DNA of 64,000 nt from Ch128b sp964527925. Its GTDB lineage: Bacteria > Bacteroidota > Ignavibacteria > Ch128b. The notes beneath the pieces were generated by a model. It ran no database searches. It saw only the letters and a program-made list of their open reading frames with translations, and was not told the DNA's origin. How positions within the stretch are numbered: position 1 is the stretch's first letter; each line of letters starts with the position of its first letter. Location: contig CAZGQO010000005.1 in assembly GCA_964527925.1 (NCBI GenBank), positions 103,494 through 167,493 on the forward strand. The letters are read 5' to 3'. The position numbers and the translations under genes are program-made. Shown here piece by piece: positions 17,176 through 25,582 of this stretch.

Positions 17176-19917
17176 ATGAAAAAAACATTCCTGATTTCAC
17201 TTTCAATAATTTCTATTGTTTTCTTTATTGCGACAAGTTATCATACCATCACAATTGATGGAGTTAATGATTTTGATTCAGACGAAACTTTTTCAACAAC
17301 GTCTTCGGGTTATACAGCTTATGTAACCTGGGATGCAAATAATATCTATCTCGCATACTCAGGTGCAGATATTGGAAGCGGAGAAAGCGATAAAAAATGG
17401 ATAATCTTTTACTTTGATACAGATGCTAATCTTGTTCCGTCTTCGGGCAACGGTACAACAGATGCAATTGGATTTAATACTCAGGATTGGATTTTGCCTT
17501 TTCATGCAGATTATATGATTCAAATTAGAACTGACGAAGGTGCCAACCTGATGAAGAGATTTAATGGTTCATCCTGGATTGATGTTGCACCTCATAATAT
17601 GCAAATTTTTGATAATGATGGTTCTAATTTTATTGAAATTAAAATTCCAAGATCAACTCTGAACAATGCGACAAAAATTTACTTGCTGGGTTATTTTATA
17701 AATGAACAAGTAGGGGGCGAATGGACTTATGCAAGTTTTCCCGGCAATTCTTTGCGAGGCGGAGACGGTTATAAAAATCCAGGCTACTTTGATCACTGGT
17801 ATGGTTTTGAATTGACTGATGGAATTTCACCTAATGCAACGAAAAATTATGACCAAAAAGAATTCTTGAAGTGGGATGTTCGACTTGGTGCATCAATCTC
17901 CACTTTATCTTTGAGTGATACTAATAACTTTGCAGGTGTAGCTTTGAATGCAACTGATGGTTATGATGCAAATGTCGATTTAGAAAAACCACCAGCACCT
18001 CCTTCGAACTTTGTTTATCTCTCATTTCCACACCAGGATTGGTCAACAACATTGGGACCTCATTTTTATCGGGATATTAGATTTTATAGAAATTTAGATA
18101 CTTCCACAATTGCTTGGGATTTTACAATCAATACAGATAGAGTGAATTCAAACGTAATAGTTTCTGTAAGTGACTTTTCTGCTGTTCCTTCAAACTATGA
18201 TGTTTATATAAATGATTTAAGTAATGATTCTTTGCATAATGTTAGAACAGGTGGTAATTACACTTACAATTCAGATTCGGGTGGTTCAAGGAATTTTCAG
18301 TTGGTTGTTGGGAAATATGTTCCAAATATTGTAGTCCCAAGTTCACTCAATTTTGGAGATGTGAGGCTTGAATATGATTCAACTAAAACACTTCAAGTGC
18401 GAAATGATGGTCTTTCGTCTTTAACAATTTCAAGCTTATCAAACACAGGAAATTTCAATCTTGTCGGTGCTTCAACTCCAATCGTACTTGGACCGGGCAG
18501 CAGTATTAATCTCTCAATTAAATTTACTCCGAATTCACTTGGTCTTAATTCAGGAACGCTTACCATTACAAGTGACGATCCAGATTCACCTAACTTAAAT
18601 GTTAGTTTATCTGGAAATGGAATAAAACCAACAGTCACCAAGAAATTTCTTCCAGGCTGGAATTTAGTTGGAGTTCCACTTTATCCATCTTCACTTAAGA
18701 AAGATTCTGTGTTCGGATTTTATTCAAATAATTATGTTCTATTCAAATACTCGAATGGAAATTATTTGAGTGCCGATTCTGTCTTTTTGGGTCAGGCATA
18801 CTGGTTAGGACTAAATGATACAATGAATTTCTCAATGACCGGATTGCCAGTTCTTCAAGATACTTTCGTCGCTGTTCAATCTGGATGGAATTTAATCTCT
18901 CATGTTTACTTGAAAGATTTATTGAGACAAGGATTGTTTGTGAAGAAAAATTCAGAAGTAATTTCACTGGATTCAGCAGTTTCTCGTGGTTGGGTTCAGG
19001 GAAATTTATTTAAGTTTAACAAGCCGACTAATTCATATCTTACTACTGATACACTTGATCAATTTTTCGGTTACTGGTTTGCAGCTCTAACAACGGGTCT
19101 TGAATTAAAATTTGTAAAATCACAAACTTTCGGTACTCTACCAAAAATTCAAAATGATTTTATAAATGAAAGAAATTGGAAACTGAATATTGTTGCATCA
19201 AATTCAATATCACGGGATAATTTGTTTTATCTCGGATTTAACGAAAATGCGACGGATAATTTTGATAACAAATTTGATAATGCAAAACCACCACTTCATC
19301 CTAACGATAGTGCAATAGAAATCTATTTTAAGAGACCAAATTGGCATCCTTTGTTTTCAAAATTTTATTCTGATATTCGTAACTACAACATTAATTCTAC
19401 TTTCATCTGGGATTTTGAATTTTATTCAAGACGATCAGAATCATCCACTTTACAATGGAGAAATCTTCAGGAAATTTTCCCGCCAGATTTTCTCGATAGA
19501 TTTACATTTGTTTTGTTTGATTCAACAAACAATCAAATAGTGAACATGAAGACTACAACTCAATATCAATTTAACCACAACGGAAACATTACAAAATTTG
19601 CTTTAAGATTTGGAAAACTAACTGATGTTTATGATGATGAACAAAAATTGGATTTTTCACTTTCACAAAACTTTCCGAATCCCTTTAATCCTTTAACTAA
19701 GGTATGGTATTCTGTAAAAGAAAATTCACTGATTTCCATTAAACTTTTCGATTTGCTGGGAAGAGAAATTGCTGAACTTGTAAATGAATTTAAAAATCCT
19801 GGTTTTTACGAAATAGAAATAGATGCGAATAAACTTAATCTATCAAGCGGAATGTACATTTATAAAATGAAAGCTGGCAGTTTTAATTCTTCAAGAAAAT
19901 TGATATTTATAAAATGA
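17176..19917 (+). CDS. T9SS cargo protein with CBM9-like and ASH/HYDIN-type domains
   Basis: This 913-residue secreted protein has no recognised catalytic site. After the signal peptide there is a domain containing TIDGVNDFD and WDANNIYLAYSG, the same pattern as the CBM9-like part of the neighbouring amylase. An immunoglobulin-like ASH/HYDIN domain covers about residues 381-480 (LNFGDV, then SDDPD). The C-terminus (about 828-913) is a canonical T9SS sorting domain with NFPNPFNP and a final KLIFIK. It starts 20 bases after the amylase gene with a GAGGTG ribosome site, suggesting one operon. A role in binding starch or anchoring the amylase at the surface is inference only. Confidence 0.82.
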   Translation: MKKTFLISLSIISIVFFIATSYHTITIDGVNDFDSDETFSTTSSGYTAYVTWDANNIYLAYSGADIGSGESDKKWIIFYFDTDANLVPSSGNGTTDAIGFNTQDWILPFHADYMIQIRTDEGANLMKRFNGSSWIDVAPHNMQIFDNDGSNFIEIKIPRSTLNNATKIYLLGYFINEQVGGEWTYASFPGNSLRGGDGYKNPGYFDHWYGFELTDGISPNATKNYDQKEFLKWDVRLGASISTLSLSDTNNFAGVALNATDGYDANVDLEKPPAPPSNFVYLSFPHQDWSTTLGPHFYRDIRFYRNLDTSTIAWDFTINTDRVNSNVIVSVSDFSAVPSNYDVYINDLSNDSLHNVRTGGNYTYNSDSGGSRNFQLVVGKYVPNIVVPSSLNFGDVRLEYDSTKTLQVRNDGLSSLTISSLSNTGNFNLVGASTPIVLGPGSSINLSIKFTPNSLGLNSGTLTITSDDPDSPNLNVSLSGNGIKPTVTKKFLPGWNLVGVPLYPSSLKKDSVFGFYSNNYVLFKYSNGNYLSADSVFLGQAYWLGLNDTMNFSMTGLPVLQDTFVAVQSGWNLISHVYLKDLLRQGLFVKKNSEVISLDSAVSRGWVQGNLFKFNKPTNSYLTTDTLDQFFGYWFAALTTGLELKFVKSQTFGTLPKIQNDFINERNWKLNIVASNSISRDNLFYLGFNENATDNFDNKFDNAKPPLHPNDSAIEIYFKRPNWHPLFSKFYSDIRNYNINSTFIWDFEFYSRRSESSTLQWRNLQEIFPPDFLDRFTFVLFDSTNNQIVNMKTTTQYQFNHNGNITKFALRFGKLTDVYDDEQKLDFSLSQNFPNPFNPLTKVWYSVKENSLISIKLFDLLGREIAELVNEFKNPGFYEIEIDANKLNLSSGMYIYKMKAGSFNSSRKLIFIK

Positions 19918-19924
19918 TAATTGA

Positions 19925-19954
19925 GGACTGTTCAATTGACAGCCCTTTTCTTTT
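19925..19954 (+). terminator. Intrinsic terminator after the secreted-protein operon
   Basis: GGACTGT and ACAGCCC form a seven-pair stem with one mismatch around a seven-base loop, followed directly by TTTTCTTTT. It begins 8 bases after the stop codon of the T9SS cargo gene. Confidence 0.75.
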
Positions 19955-19968
19955 CATCACTCATTTGG

Positions 19969-19996
19969 TTAATTCAAAAAGAATCGTCATTATAAT
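19969..19996 (+). promoter_or_regulatory. Candidate promoter for the ECF sigma factor gene
   Basis: A perfect TATAAT lies at 19991-19996, with a weak TTAATT box at 19969-19974 (16-base spacer). The expected start point would lie about 20 bases before the ATG at 20023. The -10 box is convincing; the -35 box is not. Confidence 0.4.
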
Positions 19997-20022
19997 ACAG
20001 TAAATCAAGTACTTTTAATTTT

Positions 20023-20577
20023 ATGAGTGAGTACAAAATTTATTCAACCGAGTTTATCTCGAAAATCAAAAGCGGCGATACTGAAACTTTTAAAAAATTT
20101 TTCTTCGATAATTACAATGATGTTTTTAAGTTCATTTACAGAATGACTTTTAATAGAGAAGTTGCAAGGGATTTAACCCAGGATACTTTCTTAAATTTTT
20201 ATCAATCACTTGATAGATTAAATCCTTCAATCTCTCCAAATTATTATTTGTTTAGAATAGCCAAAAATGTAACTCTTAATTACCTGACTCGAAAAGAAAC
20301 TTTCGTAAAAATTGATATAGAAGAATTAGATGCAAGTGAATCTTTGTTTTTTGATGCAAATGAAGTCTTCGATGCAAAGTTTTTTGAGGATGAAATTCAA
20401 AAAGCAGTTGAAACTTTACCAAATAGATGCCGAGCTGTTTTTATTCTAAGCCGCTTCCATAATCTTACACACCAGGAAATTGCTGAGACACTTGAAATCT
20501 CACTTCAAACTGTTAAAAATCAAATCAACAAAGCTATCTCAATTTTAAGAAAAAAACTTTCCCAATACCTCGATTAA
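20023..20577 (+). CDS. ECF-type RNA polymerase sigma factor
   Basis: This 184-residue sigma-70 family protein is of extracytoplasmic-function type. Region 2 covers about residues 15-85 and includes the RDLTQDTFLNFYQ helix. Region 4, a helix-turn-helix, covers about 125-180 (LPNRCRAVFILSRF and LTHQEIAETLEIS). There is no anti-sigma factor gene next to it, which is unusual for this class; the following gene is an eIF2B-like protein 14 bases away. What it controls cannot be read here. The two surface enzymes upstream are separated from it by a terminator, so a link to them is only positional. Confidence 0.9.
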   Translation: MSEYKIYSTEFISKIKSGDTETFKKFFFDNYNDVFKFIYRMTFNREVARDLTQDTFLNFYQSLDRLNPSISPNYYLFRIAKNVTLNYLTRKETFVKIDIEELDASESLFFDANEVFDAKFFEDEIQKAVETLPNRCRAVFILSRFHNLTHQEIAETLEISLQTVKNQINKAISILRKKLSQYLD

Positions 20578-20591
20578 ATCGAGTGGAATTT

Positions 20592-21407
20592 ATGAAAAAG
20601 AAAAATTCAAAAGCCAGAGAAAGTATCAAGATTGATGAATCTAAAGATCTTGAATTCACTGAGCTTGAACAAATTTTAAGTGATTATACATTTGGTAGCC
20701 AGGACATACTTGAATTTTTAATTCGATCGTTACAAAAATCCAGTGATAAAGATATTATTCTTGGAGTAATTGATAAATCAATTCTTCCGAACTTTAAAAA
20801 TTTCGAAGTAATTCAGAGGACTTTTACACAGATAAAAGAGTATGCACAAACGCATGATCTTCCTGAAATCAAGCAATATATGCAGGATATCATTAACAAT
20901 TTTTATAAGAAAGTCGGGAAAATACTCAGACAGTTTGAGAAAGTAATCTTTCCTGGAATTAAAATATTAACAATATCAAACAGTAAGACTATTTCTGAAA
21001 TTATACCTCGAATTAAATTTAAATTTTATTCACCGGAGGTTTATGTTTTAGAATCACTGCCAGTTGGAGAGGGGAAAATTTTAGATAATCGTCTTAAAGC
21101 TTTCGGAGTTAATTCAACTCTTATAAAAGATTCTGAAATGAAAGACTATATCAAGAAGGTAGATATTGTTTTAATGGGTGCAGATAGAATTGTTTCTGGA
21201 AAATATTTTTTGAATAAAGTTGGTTCAAAAAAACTTGCAATGGCTGCAAAAAAATTTAATAAGCCTGTCTATGTTGTAGCGCTCAAAGAAAAAATTGTGG
21301 ATGCTAAAAAAAGAACTAGAAAAATTAAATCAGTTCGTGAGGCAGTGGAAAAAACTATTTTCGAGAAGGTTGACCTAAGTTTGGTTACAAAGTTGTTCAC
21401 GGCATAG
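20592..21407 (+). CDS. eIF2B alpha/beta/delta-like protein (IF-2B superfamily)
   Basis: This 271-residue protein has a C-terminal IF-2B-type Rossmann-like domain (about 120-255). Visible motifs are NSKTI, VLESLPVGEGK, MGADRI and FLNKVGSKKLA. The superfamily holds eIF2B subunits, methylthioribose-1-phosphate isomerase and ribose-1,5-bisphosphate isomerase. The MtnA catalytic Cys/Asp pattern is not obvious, so a sugar-phosphate isomerase or a regulatory nucleotide/sugar-phosphate-binding protein are both possible. The N-terminal 110 residues are helical and charged. I chose the ATG at 20592 over an in-frame GTG at 20583 because GAGTGG lies just upstream of the ATG. It is 14 bases after the sigma factor gene, so probably co-transcribed. 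Confidence 0.7.
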   Translation: MKKKNSKARESIKIDESKDLEFTELEQILSDYTFGSQDILEFLIRSLQKSSDKDIILGVIDKSILPNFKNFEVIQRTFTQIKEYAQTHDLPEIKQYMQDIINNFYKKVGKILRQFEKVIFPGIKILTISNSKTISEIIPRIKFKFYSPEVYVLESLPVGEGKILDNRLKAFGVNSTLIKDSEMKDYIKKVDIVLMGADRIVSGKYFLNKVGSKKLAMAAKKFNKPVYVVALKEKIVDAKKRTRKIKSVREAVEKTIFEKVDLSLVTKLFTA

Positions 21408-21420
21408 TTTAAAAAAAGAA

Positions 21421-21449
21421 CTGCCAAGGTGGAGGGCGAACCTTGGCAG
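21421..21449 (+). terminator. Strong hairpin after the eIF2B-like gene
   Basis: CTGCCAAGGT and ACCTTGGCAG form a perfect 10-bp stem around a nine-base loop. On the plus strand no T-run follows, whereas an A-rich run precedes it, so on the minus strand it reads as a classical stem plus T-run. It probably still ends the sigma/eIF2B-like transcript. The loop GGAGGGCGA is echoed by GTGGAGGGCAA about 37 bases later. Confidence 0.55.
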
Positions 21450-21886
21450 TGTAGAGTTACGTTTTAGTGGAGGGCAATAAGGGTAACACAGATAAGGGTA
21501 GTAACTTCAAATTTTAAGGAGAACTCAAAATTACTATGTATTTGTCAATAATAATGCCAGACAAAAATCTACATTTTTACTCTAAAAATTAAATTTTTAA
21601 ATCTCTATTTATCATTTGTGAAATTTGCTTTCTCAATTCTGTTAAAATAGTTTAGACCTATCAAAATTTTTCTTCAAATTTTTCTGTCATTTCTGCTGAA
21701 TGGTAATTTAATGTTTGCCAATTTAATATGGAAGAAAAATAAATGAAGTCAATTTTACTTACGCTCTATTATATAACTAGACCTAAAAATTATTCAAAAA
21801 TATTTTTAGTAGTAAGAAAAAGAGAAAGATTCAAAGCTAAATTTAATTTCATCAATAAAAAGACCTTTAATATTAATATTTTAATC
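21450..21886. other. Intergenic region upstream of the suf operon
   Basis: This region lies between the hairpin at 21421-21449 and the suf promoter. It holds G-rich stretches at 21468-21506 (GTGGAGGGCAATAAGGGTAA), then AT-rich DNA without a convincing gene. AAGGAG at about 21515 precedes a possible 18-codon frame (21536-21592) that I do not call. No riboswitch fold that I recognise is present. Confidence 0.35.
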
Positions 21887-21915
21887 TTGACAAAAATGTA
21901 AAGATTCTCTATCAT
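21887..21915 (+). promoter_or_regulatory. Sigma-70-like promoter of the suf operon
   Basis: TTGACA at 21887-21892 and TATCAT at 21910-21915 are separated by exactly 17 bases. This is the best consensus promoter in the window, about 48 bases before the sufB start. The Rrf2 regulator at the operon end could act here, but I see no clear IscR-type palindrome. Confidence 0.7.
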
Positions 21916-21963
21916 TGTATTACAAATTATGACAAAAAATTATAAACAGAATGGAGTTTTTAT

Positions 21964-23409
21964 ATGCCTGAGAATACATCAGTTGATTTGAATCAATTTG
22001 CAGCGCAGGATTATAAATATGGCTTTTATACACCGATTGAAATGGAAACTTTTCCAAAGGGTTTGAATGAAGATATTATTAGAATGCTTTCTAAGAAGAA
22101 GGGTGAACCTGAATGGATGGCCGAATGGAGATTAAAAGCTTATCGTGCATGGTTAAAAATGGAAGAACCTCACTGGGCTAATGTTTATTATCCTCCAATA
22201 GATTATCAGGATATTAGATATTATGCTGCACCCAAAAAACGACCTCTCAAAAGTCTTGATGAAGCTGACCCTGAATTACTAAGAACTTTTGAAAAACTTG
22301 GAATCCCGCTCGAAGAACAGAAGAGATTGGCAGGCGTTGCTATCGATGCTGTCTTTGACAGTGTTTCAGTTGCAACAACTTATAAAGAAAAGCTTGCTCA
22401 GCTTGGAATTATTTTCTGTTCTATTTCAGAAGCAATCAGAGAATATCCTGATTTAGTCAAAAAATATTTAGGTTCAGTTGTCCCGCCGACAGACAACTTC
22501 TTCGCTGCTCTTAATTCGGCTGTGTTTAGCGACGGATCGTTTGTTTATGTTCCGAAAGGTGTAAGATGTCCAATGGAGCTTTCTACTTATTTTAGAATCA
22601 ACGCAAGTGAAACGGGACAATTTGAGAGAACATTGATAATTGCTGATGCAGGAAGTTATGTAAGTTATCTTGAAGGTTGCACTGCACCAATTCGTGATGA
22701 AAATCAATTGCATGCTGCTGTTGTTGAATTGATTGCACTTGATAATGCTGAAATAAAATACTCGACCATTCAGAATTGGTATCCGGGAGATAAAGAAGGT
22801 CGTGGTGGAATTTATAATTTCGTCACCAAAAGAGGAATTGCGAAAGGAAAACATTCAAAGATTTCGTGGACACAGGTTGAGACAGGAAGTGCAATTACCT
22901 GGAAATACCCAAGTGTAATTCTTCAAGGTGACTATTCAATCGGTGAATTTTATTCTGTAGCATTGACTAATAATAGACAACAAGCCGATACCGGAACAAA
23001 AATGATTCATATCGGAAATCATACACGCAGTACAATTGTTTCAAAAGGTATTTCTGCTGGTGAAAGCAATAATTCATATCGTGGATTGGTTAAGATTTTA
23101 CCAAATGCTGATCATGCAAGAAATTTCTCTCAGTGTGATTCTTTATTGATTGGTGATAAGTGTGGCGCTCATACTTTCCCGTATCTTGAAGTCAATAACC
23201 CAACAGCGAGAGTTGAACACGAAGCAACAACATCAAAAATTGGAGAAGATCAAATCTTTTATTTAAATCAAAGAGGAATTTCCAAGGAAGACGCTATTAG
23301 CTTGATTGTTAATGGTTATTGCAAAGAAGTCTTCCTTGAATTGCCAATGGAATTTGCTGTTGAAGCATCAAAGCTTCTCAGTATAAGTTTAGAAGGAAGT
23401 GTTGGTTAA
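21964..23409 (+). CDS. sufB: Fe-S cluster scaffold protein SufB
   Basis: This 481-residue beta-helix protein is the scaffold of the SufBCD complex, on which [4Fe-4S] clusters are assembled. The family blocks FVYVPKGVRCPMELSTYF, SYLEGCTAP and the C-terminal REDUX-like stretch (HEATTSKIGEDQIFYLNQRG) are present. Conserved cysteines appear in GVRCPME, LEGCTAP and FSQCDS, the last in the region of the essential C-terminal Cys. The length is normal. It heads a six-gene suf cluster, with GGAG just before the ATG and a consensus promoter 50 bases upstream. Confidence 0.97.
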   Translation: MPENTSVDLNQFAAQDYKYGFYTPIEMETFPKGLNEDIIRMLSKKKGEPEWMAEWRLKAYRAWLKMEEPHWANVYYPPIDYQDIRYYAAPKKRPLKSLDEADPELLRTFEKLGIPLEEQKRLAGVAIDAVFDSVSVATTYKEKLAQLGIIFCSISEAIREYPDLVKKYLGSVVPPTDNFFAALNSAVFSDGSFVYVPKGVRCPMELSTYFRINASETGQFERTLIIADAGSYVSYLEGCTAPIRDENQLHAAVVELIALDNAEIKYSTIQNWYPGDKEGRGGIYNFVTKRGIAKGKHSKISWTQVETGSAITWKYPSVILQGDYSIGEFYSVALTNNRQQADTGTKMIHIGNHTRSTIVSKGISAGESNNSYRGLVKILPNADHARNFSQCDSLLIGDKCGAHTFPYLEVNNPTARVEHEATTSKIGEDQIFYLNQRGISKEDAISLIVNGYCKEVFLELPMEFAVEASKLLSISLEGSVG

Positions 23410-23434
23410 AAATTTAATTGAAAGGAAATCAATT

Positions 23435-24199
23435 ATGTTAAAAATTAAAGACTTAGTTGTAAAAGTCGAAGACAAAGAAATATTAAAAGGTGTAAATTTA
23501 GAAGTGAATTCGGGCGAAGTACACGCAATAATGGGTCCTAATGGTTCTGGAAAAAGTACACTTGCAAATGTTATTGCTGGAAAAGAAGGATATGAAATCG
23601 TATCAGGTGAAATCTGGTACAAAGGTGAAAATATTCTCGAACTTCCACCTGAAGAAAGGGCTCGCAAAGGAATCTTTATGGCATTTCAGTATCCTGTTGA
23701 AATTCCAGGAATAAGTAATGCAACTTTACTGAAGACTGCTATCAATGAAATTAGAAAATCTCGTGGCGAAGAGGAACTGGACGCAATGGAATTTCTTTCT
23801 TTGATGAGAGAGAAAATGAAGCTACTCGAAATGACAGATGAAATGTTAAGTCGTTCTGTTAATACAGGATTTTCAGGCGGTGAAAAGAAAAGAAATGAAA
23901 TCTTTCAAATGTTGATGCTTGAACCAAAATTGGCAGTTTTAGATGAAACAGATTCTGGCCTTGATATTGATGCATTAAAAATTGTGGCAAATGGAGTTAA
24001 TTTGCTACGTCAGGATATGAGTGACAGGTCAATAATTGTTGTAACTCACTATCAAAGATTGTTGAATTACATTGTTCCTGATTTTGTGCATGTATTGTAT
24101 GATGGAAGAATTGTAAAATCAGGTGGAAAAGAACTGGCTCTTGAACTTGAAGCAAAAGGTTATGACTGGATCAAGAATGAAAATAAAGTTGCAGTATGA
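23435..24199 (+). CDS. sufC: Suf complex ATPase SufC
   Basis: This 254-residue ABC-type ATPase drives SufBCD conformational change. Walker A is GPNGSGKST, the signature is SGGEKKRNE and Walker B is VLDETDSGLD. I set the start at the ATG at 23435, which follows AAAGGAAATC; an upstream GTG at 23399 would overlap the end of sufB and lacks a better ribosome site. It lies 25 bases after sufB and 12 before sufD. Confidence 0.96.
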   Translation: MLKIKDLVVKVEDKEILKGVNLEVNSGEVHAIMGPNGSGKSTLANVIAGKEGYEIVSGEIWYKGENILELPPEERARKGIFMAFQYPVEIPGISNATLLKTAINEIRKSRGEEELDAMEFLSLMREKMKLLEMTDEMLSRSVNTGFSGGEKKRNEIFQMLMLEPKLAVLDETDSGLDIDALKIVANGVNLLRQDMSDRSIIVVTHYQRLLNYIVPDFVHVLYDGRIVKSGGKELALELEAKGYDWIKNENKVAV

Positions 24200-24211
24200 G
24201 GAGAATGAATT

Positions 24212-25579
24212 ATGACAGAAGTCTTAGTTAACAAGAAAAAGTACAATGTTAGTGAATGGTATATCAAGAATTTTGAATTGCTCAATCAGCAATTCAATGG
24301 TTCACTTCCGATTGATATAAAACAAATCAGAAAAGAATCTTTTGATCAATTAATTGAAATTGGATTTCCAACTGTTAAAGTAGAAGATTGGAAATATACA
24401 AATGTTCTTCCAATAGTCAACAAGAATTTCAAACTCTCAAATTTTTCAGAAACATGGATAGATAAAAACACAATAGAAAAGGCAAAAAGGGTTCTAATTT
24501 TAGATAAGATTGTTGCAAATTTATCTTCCAATCAGATTGTGTTTATTGATGGTCATTTTATTGAAGAACTTTCAAATGTTCAAAATTCAAATAACCTCAA
24601 ACTCCTGCCTTTGAGCTTAGCTTTCAAAGATGTTTCAGAAATTGTTAATCAGCATTTCAACAAGTATTCTCAAATTGAAAATGGATTCAACGCATTGAAC
24701 ACTTCGTTTTTTGTGGATGGATATTTCCTTCATGTTGGTGATAATTTAACTGAAGATGAACCAATTGTTGCGATTTTCATTCAATCATCCACCGAAGAGC
24801 AGATGATCAATGTTCGAAATCTGGTTCATGTTGGAAATAACTCTAATGTAAAAGTTCTCGAAGTGTTTTTATCCTTGAATGATTCAGAAGATTTTACAAA
24901 TTCAATTACTGAAATTAATGTTTCAGAAAATTCTTTTGCGGAGCATTATAAATTTCAAAATGAATCTCTCAAAAGTTATCACATCGGAAAAGTTCAATCA
25001 AATTTAGCCAGAAACTCTAACTTTACTTCCCATAACATTACCTTTGGCGGCGCACTGACCAGAAATGATGTTAATTTCGTTCTGAATGGTGAAGGTTCTG
25101 AAGCTCACATATATGGATTATTCTTTGTGAAAGATCATCAGCATGTTGATAATCATACAATGGTTGATCATGCAATGCCGCACTGCTTGAGTAATGAATT
25201 CTATAAAGGAATTCTTGCAGAAAATTCCAGAGGAGTTTTCAATGGTAAGATAATAGTTAGAAAAGGTGCTCAAAAAACTAATGCATATCAATCGAACAAA
25301 AATTTATTGCTTTCAGGAAATGCTAAGATTGATACAAAACCACAGTTAGAAATTTTTGCTGATGATGTAAGATGTACCCATGGTGCAACAGTTGGTCAGG
25401 TTGATGATGAATCCTTGTTCTACTTAAGATCAAGAGGAATTGACGAAAAATCAGCTCGATCTTTACTTGTTAATGCATTCGCAAATGATGTTTTAATGAA
25501 TATGAGCTTTGAACCTTTGAGAGATAAGATCAATGATTTTGTGATTAATCAAATGGATCAAATTCTCGATAAAAAATAA
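24212..25579 (+). CDS. sufD: Fe-S assembly protein SufD
   Basis: This 455-residue partner of SufB forms the SufB-SufC2-SufD complex. The beta-helix core and the conserved C-terminal block DDVRCTHGATVGQVDDESLF, with the His seen in SufD proteins, are visible, followed by a Suf-type LRSRGID end. The N-terminal part is more divergent, as usual for SufD. It sits between sufC and sufS with a GAGGAGAATG ribosome site. Confidence 0.94.
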   Translation: MTEVLVNKKKYNVSEWYIKNFELLNQQFNGSLPIDIKQIRKESFDQLIEIGFPTVKVEDWKYTNVLPIVNKNFKLSNFSETWIDKNTIEKAKRVLILDKIVANLSSNQIVFIDGHFIEELSNVQNSNNLKLLPLSLAFKDVSEIVNQHFNKYSQIENGFNALNTSFFVDGYFLHVGDNLTEDEPIVAIFIQSSTEEQMINVRNLVHVGNNSNVKVLEVFLSLNDSEDFTNSITEINVSENSFAEHYKFQNESLKSYHIGKVQSNLARNSNFTSHNITFGGALTRNDVNFVLNGEGSEAHIYGLFFVKDHQHVDNHTMVDHAMPHCLSNEFYKGILAENSRGVFNGKIIVRKGAQKTNAYQSNKNLLLSGNAKIDTKPQLEIFADDVRCTHGATVGQVDDESLFYLRSRGIDEKSARSLLVNAFANDVLMNMSFEPLRDKINDFVINQMDQILDKK

Positions 25580-25582
25580 CCA

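Noticed and set aside
20583..20591. GTG at 20583 as start of the eIF2B-like gene
   Set aside because: ATG at 20592 has a better-placed GAGTGG ribosome site.
21536..21592. Possible 18-codon frame before the suf promoter, preceded by AAGGAG
   Set aside because: The spacing to the ATG is about 15 bases and the frame is too short to support. A leader peptide cannot be excluded.
23399..23434. GTG at 23399 as SufC start
   Set aside because: It would overlap sufB, and the standard SufC N-terminus begins at the ATG at 23435 behind AAAGGAAATC.
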